A DNA stretch of 64,000 bases from Cetobacterium sp050033475 (GCF_050033475.1 NZ_CP188321.1:62001-126000); one strand, 5' to 3'; positions 7,802 through 15,495 are shown, numbered from the stretch's first letter. Numbers and translations: made by a program. The notes: generated from the sequence alone by a model not told the origin.

Positions 7802-9253
7802 ATGAATAATTACAAAAGATTATTATGTTTAAGCACACTTATAGGATTACTCTCCTTAGTTTCTTATGGAGAAAATAAGGATCCCTTATCTAATATTGAT
7901 ATGAAAATTTCTTTAAAGAAATCCTATATTGAAAATATTATAAATAAGGAATTACCAACAACAATAACAGATAATGGATCTGGTACAGAATTTTTTAAAA
8001 GCAAAAATAATTTATTATCTATTGGAATGAATCTTTTAGGGGCTGTGGATAAAAAATATGCTCAAAAATTTAGATGGAGTTATTCTATTACAAGAGGAGA
8101 TATTGCCTTTGACGCCAAGGGACAAAATATTCAAGGAATTGCTCCATATACTGGAACGTTACAAGCACAGTGGGATGCAAATAATAATGTAGTTGATGCA
8201 AATCTATCTGGAACAGCTGGAATAAATAGTAATATTGTTATAAATCAAAATTGGGAAATAATTCCAGATAGTACTCCAATATTTACAATTTCAAATAGTT
8301 CCTTCCCTCTAAATTTAAATATTTATGGAATGGATTTTAAAACTAATATAAATATAAATGATAGTATTCAGAAAAAAATAGTTCAAAATTTACAAAAAGC
8401 CACAGATGTTTTAGATGAAAAAATTAAAAGTTTTGATTTAAGAAGTTTAGTTCAAGAGCAATGGCAAAAATTAAAAGATCCTATTTTAGTCAATAAGGAT
8501 TATAATTTATGGCTAACTGTAAATCCTCAATCGGCAAGTTATTCAAATATAATTTCAGATAAGGATGATTTAGGATTAAAAATTGGTACAGATGTTTATT
8601 TACATTTATATTTTGGAGAAAAACCACAGGAACTAGCATTAAATCAATTACCACCAATGAATTTTGGAAATGTAGATGATTCTTTTACTATAAATTTACC
8701 AATAACAGGAACCTACGATGCTTTAAATGAGCAATTATATAAAAATTTAAATAATAAAGAAATTTCTTTACCTTTAGATACTAAAGTAACTGTAGAAAAT
8801 CCTAAAATTAATAGTGAAAATAACTTATTGAAATTAGATTCAGATATGAGTTTTTCTATATTAGGATTATTCCATCCAAAGGCTAAAGTTGTTGCTACAA
8901 TTAATCCTCAATATAATTCTGAAACTTCATCATTTGAGAGAAGTACCTTTGATTATAATATAATAACAGATAGTTTTTTACTAAAAGTTATAAATTTTGT
9001 AGGACATAGATTTATAAAAAATAAAGTTCAAGAGCAATTATTCTCTTTAAAAGCAGATTCTTATTTAACTACTTTTAAGGATATTTTACAAAAAACAATT
9101 GGACAGTATCCTATGGATAATAAAGCTATATTAAAAACACAAATTACTAGCTTAAAATTAAATAATATTTCAGTAGAGCCTCAATCTCTTTCAATAACAA
9201 TAGGGATTACAGGATCTTCTGTATTAGAAGTTTTAAACCCTGAAACTAAGTAG
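7802..9253 (+). CDS. DUF4403-family exported protein
   Basis: Exported protein of 483 aa that resembles the DUF4403 family, function unknown. A signal peptide (residues about 1-22) is followed by the family's repeated beta-rich pattern, including the opening MKISLKKSYIENIINKELP and two long halves that each seem to form a lipid-binding-like (BPI/TULIP-like) fold. The fold is an inference from family knowledge. It stands alone between its own leader and a terminator that overlaps its stop codon. A weak AAAGGAG site precedes the ATG. Confidence 0.65.
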   Translation: MNNYKRLLCLSTLIGLLSLVSYGENKDPLSNIDMKISLKKSYIENIINKELPTTITDNGSGTEFFKSKNNLLSIGMNLLGAVDKKYAQKFRWSYSITRGDIAFDAKGQNIQGIAPYTGTLQAQWDANNNVVDANLSGTAGINSNIVINQNWEIIPDSTPIFTISNSSFPLNLNIYGMDFKTNININDSIQKKIVQNLQKATDVLDEKIKSFDLRSLVQEQWQKLKDPILVNKDYNLWLTVNPQSASYSNIISDKDDLGLKIGTDVYLHLYFGEKPQELALNQLPPMNFGNVDDSFTINLPITGTYDALNEQLYKNLNNKEISLPLDTKVTVENPKINSENNLLKLDSDMSFSILGLFHPKAKVVATINPQYNSETSSFERSTFDYNIITDSFLLKVINFVGHRFIKNKVQEQLFSLKADSYLTTFKDILQKTIGQYPMDNKAILKTQITSLKLNNISVEPQSLSITIGITGSSVLEVLNPETK

Positions 9254-9275
9254 CCTTTAGCTGCTTAGTTTTTTT
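9245..9275 (+). terminator. Terminator overlapping the DUF4403 stop codon
   Basis: ACTAAGTAGC pairs with GCTGCTTAGT around a CTTTA loop and is followed by T residues. The stop codon TAG lies inside the 5' arm. Confidence 0.85.
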
Positions 9276-9276
9276 A

Positions 9277-9305
9277 TTGACACATAAATAAAAATATGGT
9301 ATATA
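9277..9305 (+). promoter_or_regulatory. Promoter of htpG
   Basis: TTGACA (9277-9282) and TATATA (9300-9305) are separated by 17 bases; the predicted start of transcription falls at the CIRCE-like site. Confidence 0.8.
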
Positions 9306-9310
9306 GTTAA

Positions 9311-9337
9311 TTAGCCACTATGAATCACGAGTGCTAA
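9311..9337 (+). promoter_or_regulatory. Degenerate CIRCE element (HrcA operator)
   Basis: The right arm GAGTGCTAA (9329-9337) is a perfect CIRCE half site. The left arm TTAGCCACT begins correctly, TTAGC, then differs from TTAGCACTC by what looks like one inserted C. The spacer is 9 bases as in CIRCE. Position at the start of transcription of a heat-shock gene supports HrcA control, perhaps weakened. Confidence 0.7.
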
Positions 9338-9355
9338 TATTAGGAGGTTTTATTT

Positions 9356-11173
9356 ATGATAAAAGAAACTAGAGCTTTTCAAGCTGAAACTAAAGAACTT
9401 TTAAATTTAATGATTCACTCTATCTATACTCACAAGGAAATTTTTTTGAGAGAATTAATTTCTAATGCCAGTGATGCCATAGATAAGTTGAAATTCAAAT
9501 CCCTTACTGATACTAATATTTTATCAGCTGATGAGGAATTAAAAATAGAATTAAAAGCTGATAAGGATAAAAAAACATTTATTATAAAAGATAATGGTAT
9601 TGGTATGACATTTGATGAAGTTTCAGAAAATATCGGTACAATTGCAAAATCTGGATCAAAAGCTTTTATGAAAAATTTAGAAGAAGCTAAAAAGACTGGA
9701 GATTTAAATATAATTGGACAATTTGGAGTTGGATTCTATTCAGCTTTCATGGTTGCTGATAAAATTATTTTAGAAACTAAATCGCCATATTCTGATAAGG
9801 GAGTTAGATGGACTTCTACAGGAGACGGTTCCTATGATATTGAAGAAATAGTTTTAGAAAATAGAGGAACTACAATTACTCTTGAATTAAAAGATACTGA
9901 AGAGGATTTAGAATTTACAGAGGATTATAAAATAAAATCCCTTGTAAAAAAATATTCTGATTATGTAAAATATCCAATATATTTAGGAGATGAGAGAATT
10001 AACTCTACAAAACCTATTTGGAAAATGGATAAAAATGAAATTAAAGAGGAAGATTATCAAGAATTCTACAAATCTACTTTCCACGATTGGGAAAATCCTT
10101 TAATGCACTTTAATTTTAAAGTGCAAGGAAATTTAGAGTATTCAGCTCTTATCTATATTCCTAAAAATCCACCATATGATCTATATACTAGAGAATATAA
10201 AAGAGGATTACAATTATATACAAAAAATGTTTTCATAATGGATCAATGCGAAGAATTAATTCCACAATATTTCAATTTCATGAAGGGATTAGTTGATACA
10301 GATAACTTATCTTTAAATATTTCTAGAGAAATATTACAAAAAACTTCAGAATTAAAAACTATTTCTAAAAATTTAGAAAGAAAAATTATTTCTGAACTTG
10401 AAAAATTACAAAAAGAAGATAGAAAATTATATACTGAATTCTGGACACTTTATGGAAAACATATTAAATTTGGAATTCAAGAAAGCTTTGGAATGAATAA
10501 GGACAAACTTAAAAATTTATTGATGTTTAAATCTTCCTTTGCTGATGAATATATCACTTTAAAAGAATATATTGAGAGAATGCCTGAGGAGCAAAAAGAA
10601 ATTTATTATGCACCAGGAGAAAATATAGAATTAACTAAATCTTTACCAAAAGTTAAAACAGCTTTAGATAAGGGAATTGAAATATTATTCTTAACTGAAA
10701 ATATTGATGAATTTGCCTTAAAAACTTTAATGGATTATGAAGGAAAACAATTTAAATCTGTTAATGATGCAGATTTAGAAAGCGAAGAGCAAAAAGAAGA
10801 AAGTAAAAAAATTCAAGAAGAAAATAAATCTCTTTTAGAAAAAATGCAATCATTCCTTGGGGATAAAATTGCTGAAATAAAATTAAATAATGGTTTAGGA
10901 GAAAATTCTGTGGCTTTAAGTTCTAAGGGAGAAGTTTCTTTAGAAATGGAAAAAGTTTTATCTCAAATGCCAGGAAACGAAGGAATAAAAGCTGAAAAGG
11001 TTTTAGAGATTAATCCTAATCATCCTTTATTTAAAAGATTACAAAGTGGAACTGAAGAGGAAGTTAATACTCTTACAGAAATATTATTTAATGAAGGATT
11101 ATTAATGGAAGGATTCTCAATAGAAAATCCAGTAGAATTTATTAAAAAAGTAAATGCATTCTTAAGCAAATAA
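9356..11173 (+). CDS. htpG: Molecular chaperone HtpG (Hsp90)
   Basis: Cytoplasmic ATP-dependent chaperone of 605 aa, close to the usual HtpG length. The GHKL ATPase domain at the N-terminus shows EIFLRELISNASDAIDKL, the DNGIGMT motif and GQFGVGFYSAFMV. The middle domain contains DLYTREYKRGLQLYTKNVFI and DTDNLSLNISREILQ, and the C-terminal dimerisation domain follows. An AGGAGG site precedes the ATG, with a consensus promoter and a CIRCE-like operator upstream. It appears monocistronic with a bidirectional terminator. Confidence 0.98.
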   Translation: MIKETRAFQAETKELLNLMIHSIYTHKEIFLRELISNASDAIDKLKFKSLTDTNILSADEELKIELKADKDKKTFIIKDNGIGMTFDEVSENIGTIAKSGSKAFMKNLEEAKKTGDLNIIGQFGVGFYSAFMVADKIILETKSPYSDKGVRWTSTGDGSYDIEEIVLENRGTTITLELKDTEEDLEFTEDYKIKSLVKKYSDYVKYPIYLGDERINSTKPIWKMDKNEIKEEDYQEFYKSTFHDWENPLMHFNFKVQGNLEYSALIYIPKNPPYDLYTREYKRGLQLYTKNVFIMDQCEELIPQYFNFMKGLVDTDNLSLNISREILQKTSELKTISKNLERKIISELEKLQKEDRKLYTEFWTLYGKHIKFGIQESFGMNKDKLKNLLMFKSSFADEYITLKEYIERMPEEQKEIYYAPGENIELTKSLPKVKTALDKGIEILFLTENIDEFALKTLMDYEGKQFKSVNDADLESEEQKEESKKIQEENKSLLEKMQSFLGDKIAEIKLNNGLGENSVALSSKGEVSLEMEKVLSQMPGNEGIKAEKVLEINPNHPLFKRLQSGTEEEVNTLTEILFNEGLLMEGFSIENPVEFIKKVNAFLSK

Positions 11174-11210
11174 TAAAAAAAGGCAACCGAATAGTGGTTG
11201 CCTTTTTTTA
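11174..11210. terminator. Bidirectional terminator after htpG
   Basis: AAAAAGGCAACC pairs with GGTTGCCTTTTT. It also contains the last bases of the convergent 107-aa gene. Confidence 0.9.
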
Positions 11211-11531
11211 TTCCTTTAACCAAGAGTCTAAGCTTTTATTATAACCATTTATAATCTTCTCTAATTCTTTTACTTTTATTAGAGTTTTATCTCTCTCATC
11301 TTCTCTAAATAGTTCTACTAATTTTATAGATATATTTTTCCAATAGAAACTCGAATAAAACATTTCACTTAATAAATTAGTTAAAATATTTGGTGCATCA
11401 ACCAATGTATAATCAAATATAACCCCTTCCTTACCTGGTGTTGAAATTAAAAATGTTTTGTTAGTTTGATACTTAAAATTTAAAGAACAAACTTTTCCTT
11501 TAGAATAATCAATAACATTAAAAATAATCAT
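11208..11531 (-). CDS. Hypothetical 107-aa protein
   Basis: Small soluble protein of unknown function, with no signal peptide or membrane span. It starts MIIFNVIDYSKGKVCSLNFKY and has a mixed alpha/beta look, with a charged helical C-terminus (LFREDERDKTLIKVKELEKIINGY). A clear CTGGAGGTG ribosome site lies 6-10 bases upstream of the ATG, and the 3' end coincides with a terminator, so it is likely to be a real gene. I recognise no family. The next gene upstream on this strand has its own terminator, so this is a separate unit. Confidence 0.65.
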   Translation of the reverse strand: MIIFNVIDYSKGKVCSLNFKYQTNKTFLISTPGKEGVIFDYTLVDAPNILTNLLSEMFYSSFYWKNISIKLVELFREDERDKTLIKVKELEKIINGYNKSLDSWLKE

Positions 11532-11574
11532 TTAAAACACCTCCAGTGGTTTATATATCTATATACATCCCAAT

Positions 11575-11607
11575 AAAAAAAATCCTCTTAATTGAGGATT
11601 TTTTTTA
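11575..11607 (-). terminator. Terminator after the Spy-like gene
   Basis: AATCCTC and GAGGATT around TTAATT form a stem flanked by A and T runs; oriented to end the minus-strand Spy-like gene. Confidence 0.85.
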
Positions 11608-11612
11608 TTTTA

Positions 11613-12053
11613 TTAATTATTATTAGTTGTTGTAGTTGTTTTTGCTGCTTCTAAAGCTTTTAAATATTCTTGTCTAGCATCATATTTATATTTCATCATT
11701 TTAGTCTTTAAATTAGCTGTAACTGTGGAAATATCTTGATTTACTTTACCAACCTTATCCCAATTGATACTATCTTCAGTCATTAATTTCTTTAACTCTA
11801 ATTTTTTTTCATCTATTTGAATTTTGATTTTATCTATTTCTTTTCTTTGCTCTGCATTTAATTTGAATTTAAATCCTGATTTTTTATTATTATTTCTTCT
11901 ATGATTATTGTTTTGCATCATAGCATCACAATTTGAATTATGGTGCCATCCTTTTCCATTTCCACTATTATTATTATTTCCATTCATCATATTACCATTT
12001 GCAAAAACACTCGCTGATAAAACTAATAAACCAACCATTAACATTTTTTTCAT
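11613..12053 (-). CDS. Spy/CpxP-like exported protein
   Basis: Exported 146-aa protein. A signal peptide ends at ASVFA (residue 18). The mature N-terminus is a low-complexity segment rich in Asn, Met, Gly and His (GNMMNGNNNNSGNGKGWHHN) with one Cys. A long charged helical region follows (LNAEQRKEIDKIKIQIDEKKLELKKLM) that looks like the LTxxQ-type Spy/CpxP/ZraP helix bundle. Such proteins are periplasmic chaperones or metal sensors; the His/Met-rich head suggests metal contact, which is inference. It ends in TTTTTNNN. It is monocistronic. Confidence 0.7.
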   Translation of the reverse strand: MKKMLMVGLLVLSASVFANGNMMNGNNNNSGNGKGWHHNSNCDAMMQNNNHRRNNNKKSGFKFKLNAEQRKEIDKIKIQIDEKKLELKKLMTEDSINWDKVGKVNQDISTVTANLKTKMMKYKYDARQEYLKALEAAKTTTTTNNN

Positions 12054-12169
12054 TTAAACCATCTCCTTTTTAAGTAAGTACATCCTTTATGGTATAAGTT
12101 TATAACAGAAATATGACATTTCAATGACAACTATAAATTTTTTATTTATTTATTTTTTTATTATTTCTC

Positions 12170-12198
12170 TTGACATTTTTCACTAAAAGATTTAATAT
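12170..12198 (+). promoter_or_regulatory. Promoter of a short plus-strand transcript
   Basis: TTGACA (12170-12175) and TAATAT (12193-12198) are 17 bases apart. A short reading frame and a strong terminator follow, giving a predicted RNA of about 170 bases. Confidence 0.65.
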
Positions 12199-12256
12199 TT
12201 TAGTGTTCTTTTTAAACAAAAAATATTGTATACCGAACAAGACGGGGGAAAATCCA

Positions 12257-12322
12257 ATGAATAAACAAATATTTTTTATCTGTGCTCTGTGCATGTTCTT
12301 CATGCTAGATGTATATGCATAA
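12257..12322 (+). CDS. Candidate 21-aa hydrophobic peptide
   Basis: A tiny frame begins MNKQIFFICALCMFF and ends DVYA. It reads like a complete signal peptide with nothing after the cleavage-like end, and it contains two Cys. GGGGGAA lies 8 bases before the ATG, and the unit is bracketed by a 17-spaced promoter at 12170 and a terminator at 12341. A longer minus-strand frame overlaps it, but that frame starts inside the terminator stem and looks like a shadow. Possible identities are a leader or membrane-active peptide (type I toxin-like) or an sRNA with a chance frame. None is established. Confidence 0.4.
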   Translation: MNKQIFFICALCMFFMLDVYA

Positions 12323-12340
12323 ATTTTAAATATAAATAAG

Positions 12341-12376
12341 AAAATGGAGAATTTAAACAAATTCTCCATTTTTTAT
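12341..12376 (+). terminator. Strong intrinsic terminator
   Basis: AAAATGGAGAATTT, an AAAC loop and AAATTCTCCATTTT form a long perfect stem with a T run. Its A/T flanks let it also end the small minus-strand gene at 12397-12549. Confidence 0.88.
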
Positions 12377-12396
12377 TATTTATTATAAAGTTAGTT

Positions 12397-12549
12397 TTAT
12401 TTATTTTTTTTATGGTGTTTAGCTTTCACCATATTTTCATTGATTTCTGAACCAATTACTTCACTTGCCTCTGCCTCAATATCTGGAGTTAAGATTTTTG
12501 GTCCTTTTGCTTTTTTTGATTTTTTTTCATGACATAAATTTTTAGCCAT
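12397..12549 (-). CDS. Small basic 50-aa hypothetical protein
   Basis: Unrecognised cytoplasmic protein of 50 aa. The N-terminal third is Lys-rich (MAKNLCHEKKSKKAKGPK), the centre is acidic and helical (LTPDIEAEASEVIGSEINENM) and the tail is His/Lys-rich (VKAKHHKKNK). A perfect TTAGGAGG ribosome site lies 7-8 bases upstream of the ATG, and a terminator follows the stop, so it is very likely expressed. The charge pattern could suit nucleic-acid or protein binding, but no family is recognised. It lies downstream of, and runs the same way as, the ahp genes. Confidence 0.7.
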   Translation of the reverse strand: MAKNLCHEKKSKKAKGPKILTPDIEAEASEVIGSEINENMVKAKHHKKNK

Positions 12550-12647
12550 TTTGTTGCCTCCTAAATTCTGAACTAGTTTTATTTAAGTTCTTATAAAAGA
12601 GCTTCTGTATTATTATTCTTTTTATCTAATTATTATCCTCTTATTTT

Positions 12648-14300
12648 TTAAACATTTTTTTTAATCAATTTAATAATTTCATCCATACTTTTTTTACCGA
12701 AGGATATCTCTTTATCATTTATTATTATAGCTGGAACACTCATTATTTTATATTGTTCTCTTATTCCTGGAAAGGCAAATATTTCAACCATTTCAGCCTG
12801 AACATTTTTATTTAAAGTAGCTATTCTTTGAGCTCCTACCACAACTTCTGGACATAAAGAACAAGATAAAGAAACAGCTATTTTTAATTTTATTGGTTTA
12901 TCTATAGTTTCTATTTCCTTTAATAATTCTTCAGAAATAGCTTGACCAGGACCTGCTATATTATACATTGCTAAAATAAAAGAATTTAACTCATGACCAC
13001 TAGGTAACCCTGTAAATTTAACTCCTCTATAATTATCATTAGAATCTAAAATAGCTATTGTAGGATAGTCTTGAGCATCAATATTCTTTTCTAAAGAAAT
13101 ATTTTCTCCTTTTTTATAAAGAGATACTGTTATCTTTTCACTTAATTCATCTAACTCTAATAATAAGTTTTTAATATCTCCTGATAATTCCTTATATTCA
13201 TCTAGAATAGCTACTAATTTCACTGGAGAAACAAATTTTTTAAATATTTCTCTCAATTGTGATCTTAAGTCTTCACTTAAAAATTTTTGAGAATTAATAT
13301 TTTCTTTAACTTCTTCTTCCTTAGATTTTTCTTCATGAATCTTATGAACCTTAAGTCCTAATCGTTCTCTTTTTTCTTCAATTATTTTCTCCAATACAGT
13401 TGAAGCTAAAGCTCCATCAGCAACAGCAGTAACAACTTGTCTTAATTTCTTAGGTCTAATATCTCCTACAGCATAAACATCCTTTACATTTGTTTCTAAA
13501 TCTTCATTTGTCATAATATATCCATATTTATCCATCTGAACTTTATCTTTAAATATTTTGCTTTGAGGCTCATATCCTATAAAAACAAAAATTCCAAAGG
13601 ATTCATTTTTTTCAGGTTTAAACTCCCAAATTGTTTTAGTTACATTATTTCTAAATTTAGCTCTCTCTAATTTTTCCTCTCCTGTAGCTTCAAGAATTTC
13701 ACTATTAAAATGAACTTCAATTTTAGGATTCTTTAAAACTTTTTCAGCTATAGACTTTGCACAAGTAAAATCAGGTTCTCTTGCTATTATTGTAACTTTC
13801 TTAGCAAATTTAGTTAGAAATATTGCTTCCTCTGCAGCAGCATATCCTGCTCCTATTACAAAAACTTCTAGTCCTGTGAAGAATTCTCCATCACAGGTTG
13901 CACAGTAAGCAACACCTCTACCTGTAAATTCCTTTTCCCCAAGAAATCCCAATTTTCTTGGATTTGCCCCTGTGGCTATAATAATACTTAAACTTTTAAA
14001 TTCTCCAGCGTCAGTTATTAATTTTTTTATATCTCCAGTTAAATCCATATCTAAAACCTCTGCCTTTGTAAATTGTGCTCCAAAGGAAGATGCTTGTTTC
14101 TTCATTTTATGCCCCAATTCAACTCCAGAAATTTCTTCTATTCCTGGATAATTAACAACTTCAGAGGTTGAGGTAATTTGTCCTCCAGCCTCAGCTTTTT
14201 CAATTACTAAAACATCCATTTGAGCACGTCCTGCATATAGAGCTGCTGATAATCCAGCTGGACCTGCTCCTATTATTATAAGATCATATATTTTTTCCAT
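12648..14300 (-). CDS. Domain-permuted AhpF-type peroxiredoxin reductase
   Basis: NAD(P)H- and FAD-dependent disulfide reductase of 550 aa that should reduce the adjacent AhpC. Residues 1 to about 310 are a thioredoxin-reductase module: FAD site GAGPAGLSAALYAGR, redox pair CATC at 133-136, NAD-site GAGYAAAEEA and the second FAD motif VYAVGDI. Residues about 340-550 resemble the AhpF N-terminal double thioredoxin fold (FVSPVKLVAILD, FTGLPSGHELNSFILA) with a second pair, CSLC, at 480-483. In enterobacterial AhpF this module is N-terminal; here it is C-terminal. A terminator-like hairpin separates it from ahpC upstream. The role is confident; the electron donor is not visible. Confidence 0.9.
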   Translation of the reverse strand: MEKIYDLIIIGAGPAGLSAALYAGRAQMDVLVIEKAEAGGQITSTSEVVNYPGIEEISGVELGHKMKKQASSFGAQFTKAEVLDMDLTGDIKKLITDAGEFKSLSIIIATGANPRKLGFLGEKEFTGRGVAYCATCDGEFFTGLEVFVIGAGYAAAEEAIFLTKFAKKVTIIAREPDFTCAKSIAEKVLKNPKIEVHFNSEILEATGEEKLERAKFRNNVTKTIWEFKPEKNESFGIFVFIGYEPQSKIFKDKVQMDKYGYIMTNEDLETNVKDVYAVGDIRPKKLRQVVTAVADGALASTVLEKIIEEKRERLGLKVHKIHEEKSKEEEVKENINSQKFLSEDLRSQLREIFKKFVSPVKLVAILDEYKELSGDIKNLLLELDELSEKITVSLYKKGENISLEKNIDAQDYPTIAILDSNDNYRGVKFTGLPSGHELNSFILAMYNIAGPGQAISEELLKEIETIDKPIKLKIAVSLSCSLCPEVVVGAQRIATLNKNVQAEMVEIFAFPGIREQYKIMSVPAIIINDKEISFGKKSMDEIIKLIKKNV

Positions 14301-14324
14301 AAGTTATTACCTCCTTTATTTTAA

Positions 14325-14352
14325 AGAAAAAGGCACTCAAAAGTGCCTTTCC
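14325..14352 (-). terminator. Attenuating terminator between ahpC and the ahpF-like gene
   Basis: On the minus strand AAAGGCACT, a TTTG loop and AGTGCCTTT are followed by TTCTTT. It lies between ahpC and its reductase gene, so the reductase is probably made at lower level by read-through. Confidence 0.8.
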
Positions 14353-14368
14353 CAACTAAAAATTTTTA

Positions 14369-14932
14369 TTAAATTTTTCCTACTAAATCTAAAGTTGGTT
14401 TTAATGTTTCTTGACCTGGCTTCCATTTTGCTGGACAAACTTCTCCACCATGCTCAGCAACAAATTGTGCAGCTTGAACTTTTCTTAATAATTCACTAGC
14501 ATCTCTACCAATTCCTAAATCATGAATTTCATAAGCTACAATTTTTCCTTCAGGATTTATTACAAAACTTCCTCTTAATGATAATCCTTCTTCTGGAATT
14601 AAAACATCAAACATTTCTGATAATTTTCCAGTTGGATCTCCTACCATAGGGAATTGTATTTTTCTAATTGTTTCAGAAGCATCATGCCATGCCTTATGAA
14701 CAAAATGTGTATCCTTAGAAACTGAATAAATTTCACATCCAATTTCTTTAAATTTATCATAATTATCAGCTAAATCTCCTAGCTCAGTTGGACATACGAA
14801 AGTGAAATCTGCTGGGTAGAAAAATACTACTGACCATTTACCTTTTAAATCATCCTGTGTAATCTGGATAAACTCCTTATTTAAATAAGCATCCGCTTTA
14901 AATTCTCCAATTTGTTTTCCTATTAACGCCAT
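14369..14932 (-). CDS. ahpC: Alkyl hydroperoxide reductase AhpC (2-Cys peroxiredoxin)
   Basis: Typical 2-Cys peroxiredoxin of 187 aa that reduces H2O2 and organic hydroperoxides. The peroxidatic Cys47 is in DFTFVCPTEL and the resolving Cys166 in GGEVCPAKW; FYPADFTF and SLRGSFVINPEGK are also diagnostic. The reductase partner lies immediately downstream. A strong promoter and a PerR-like inverted repeat precede it, and TAGGAGG sets the start. This is the main peroxide defence expected in an anaerobe exposed to traces of oxygen. Confidence 0.97.
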   Translation of the reverse strand: MALIGKQIGEFKADAYLNKEFIQITQDDLKGKWSVVFFYPADFTFVCPTELGDLADNYDKFKEIGCEIYSVSKDTHFVHKAWHDASETIRKIQFPMVGDPTGKLSEMFDVLIPEEGLSLRGSFVINPEGKIVAYEIHDLGIGRDASELLRKVQAAQFVAEHGGEVCPAKWKPGQETLKPTLDLVGKI

Positions 14933-14970
14933 TTTACTACCTCCTAATATATTTTATATTTATTTTATTT

Positions 14971-14985
14971 TTGTAATCTTTACAA
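14971..14985 (-). promoter_or_regulatory. PerR-like operator at the ahpC transcription start
   Basis: TTGTAATCTTTACAA is a 7-1-7 near-palindrome close to the PerR box TTATAATNATTATAA (11 of 14 arm bases match). It covers the predicted transcription start, where binding would block RNA polymerase. Assignment to PerR is inferred from similarity and gene context. Confidence 0.55.
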
Positions 14986-14989
14986 TATA

Positions 14990-15018
14990 GTTATATAATA
15001 TTTAAAAGAATTTGTCAA
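14990..15018 (-). promoter_or_regulatory. Promoter of ahpC
   Basis: On the minus strand TTGACA (15013-15018) and TATAAC (14990-14995) are spaced by 17 bases. Confidence 0.8.
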
Positions 15019-15163
15019 TATTTTATTTAAAAATATTTTGATTATTAAAGTATTTTTTCTTCTGTTAATATTTTACTAAGAGGAATAGATTTTCCTTTTA
15101 ACTTTTGAAGGATTTATTATATTTTCTTGTATATAGTTTCAACTATTAAATTTGGAGGTAGCT

Positions 15164-15493
15164 ATGAAAAAATTCTTATTTATAAGTTCTTTTTTTATTT
15201 TAGCTCAAGGAATTTTTGCACAGGATATTGTTATTGATGCCTTTGATTGGGGTTATAAACCTGATAAGGTAATCCTTAAGAAAGGAGAACCTGTAAAACT
15301 AACCTTAACAAGTTCCGATGGAAAACACGGATTAGGTTCTAAGGAACTAGGATTTAATTTGAAAGCTTCCCCTGAAAAACCAGAAACAATAGAGTTTACT
15401 CCTGATAAAGTGGGAACCTTTGAAGGAGATTGTACTGTTTCCTGTGGCCGTGGTCATAGAGATATGAAAGTAACTTTTGAAGTTCAAGAATAG
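15164..15493 (+). CDS. Exported cupredoxin with a CuA-type copper motif
   Basis: Small exported protein of 109 aa. A signal peptide ends near GIFA (residue 19). The rest is one cupredoxin domain. CTVSCGRGHRDM at 90-101 fits the CuA pattern C-x3-C-x3-H-x2-M (C90, C94, H98, M101). H55 in DGKHGLGSKELGF aligns with the other His ligand and the following PELG-like loop of cytochrome oxidase subunit II and NosZ. No oxidase subunits are nearby, so it is a stand-alone domain. It may transfer electrons or hold copper; this is inference. GGAGGT precedes the ATG at 15164; an upstream in-frame TTG is unlikely because it overlaps that site. Confidence 0.8.
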   Translation: MKKFLFISSFFILAQGIFAQDIVIDAFDWGYKPDKVILKKGEPVKLTLTSSDGKHGLGSKELGFNLKASPEKPETIEFTPDKVGTFEGDCTVSCGRGHRDMKVTFEVQE

Positions 15494-15495
15494 AA

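Noticed and set aside
12142..12369. A 75-codon minus-strand reading frame
   Set aside because: It begins inside the terminator stem at 12341-12376, has no ribosome site, and is low-complexity. The plus-strand promoter, ribosome site and terminator at this place make a better case.
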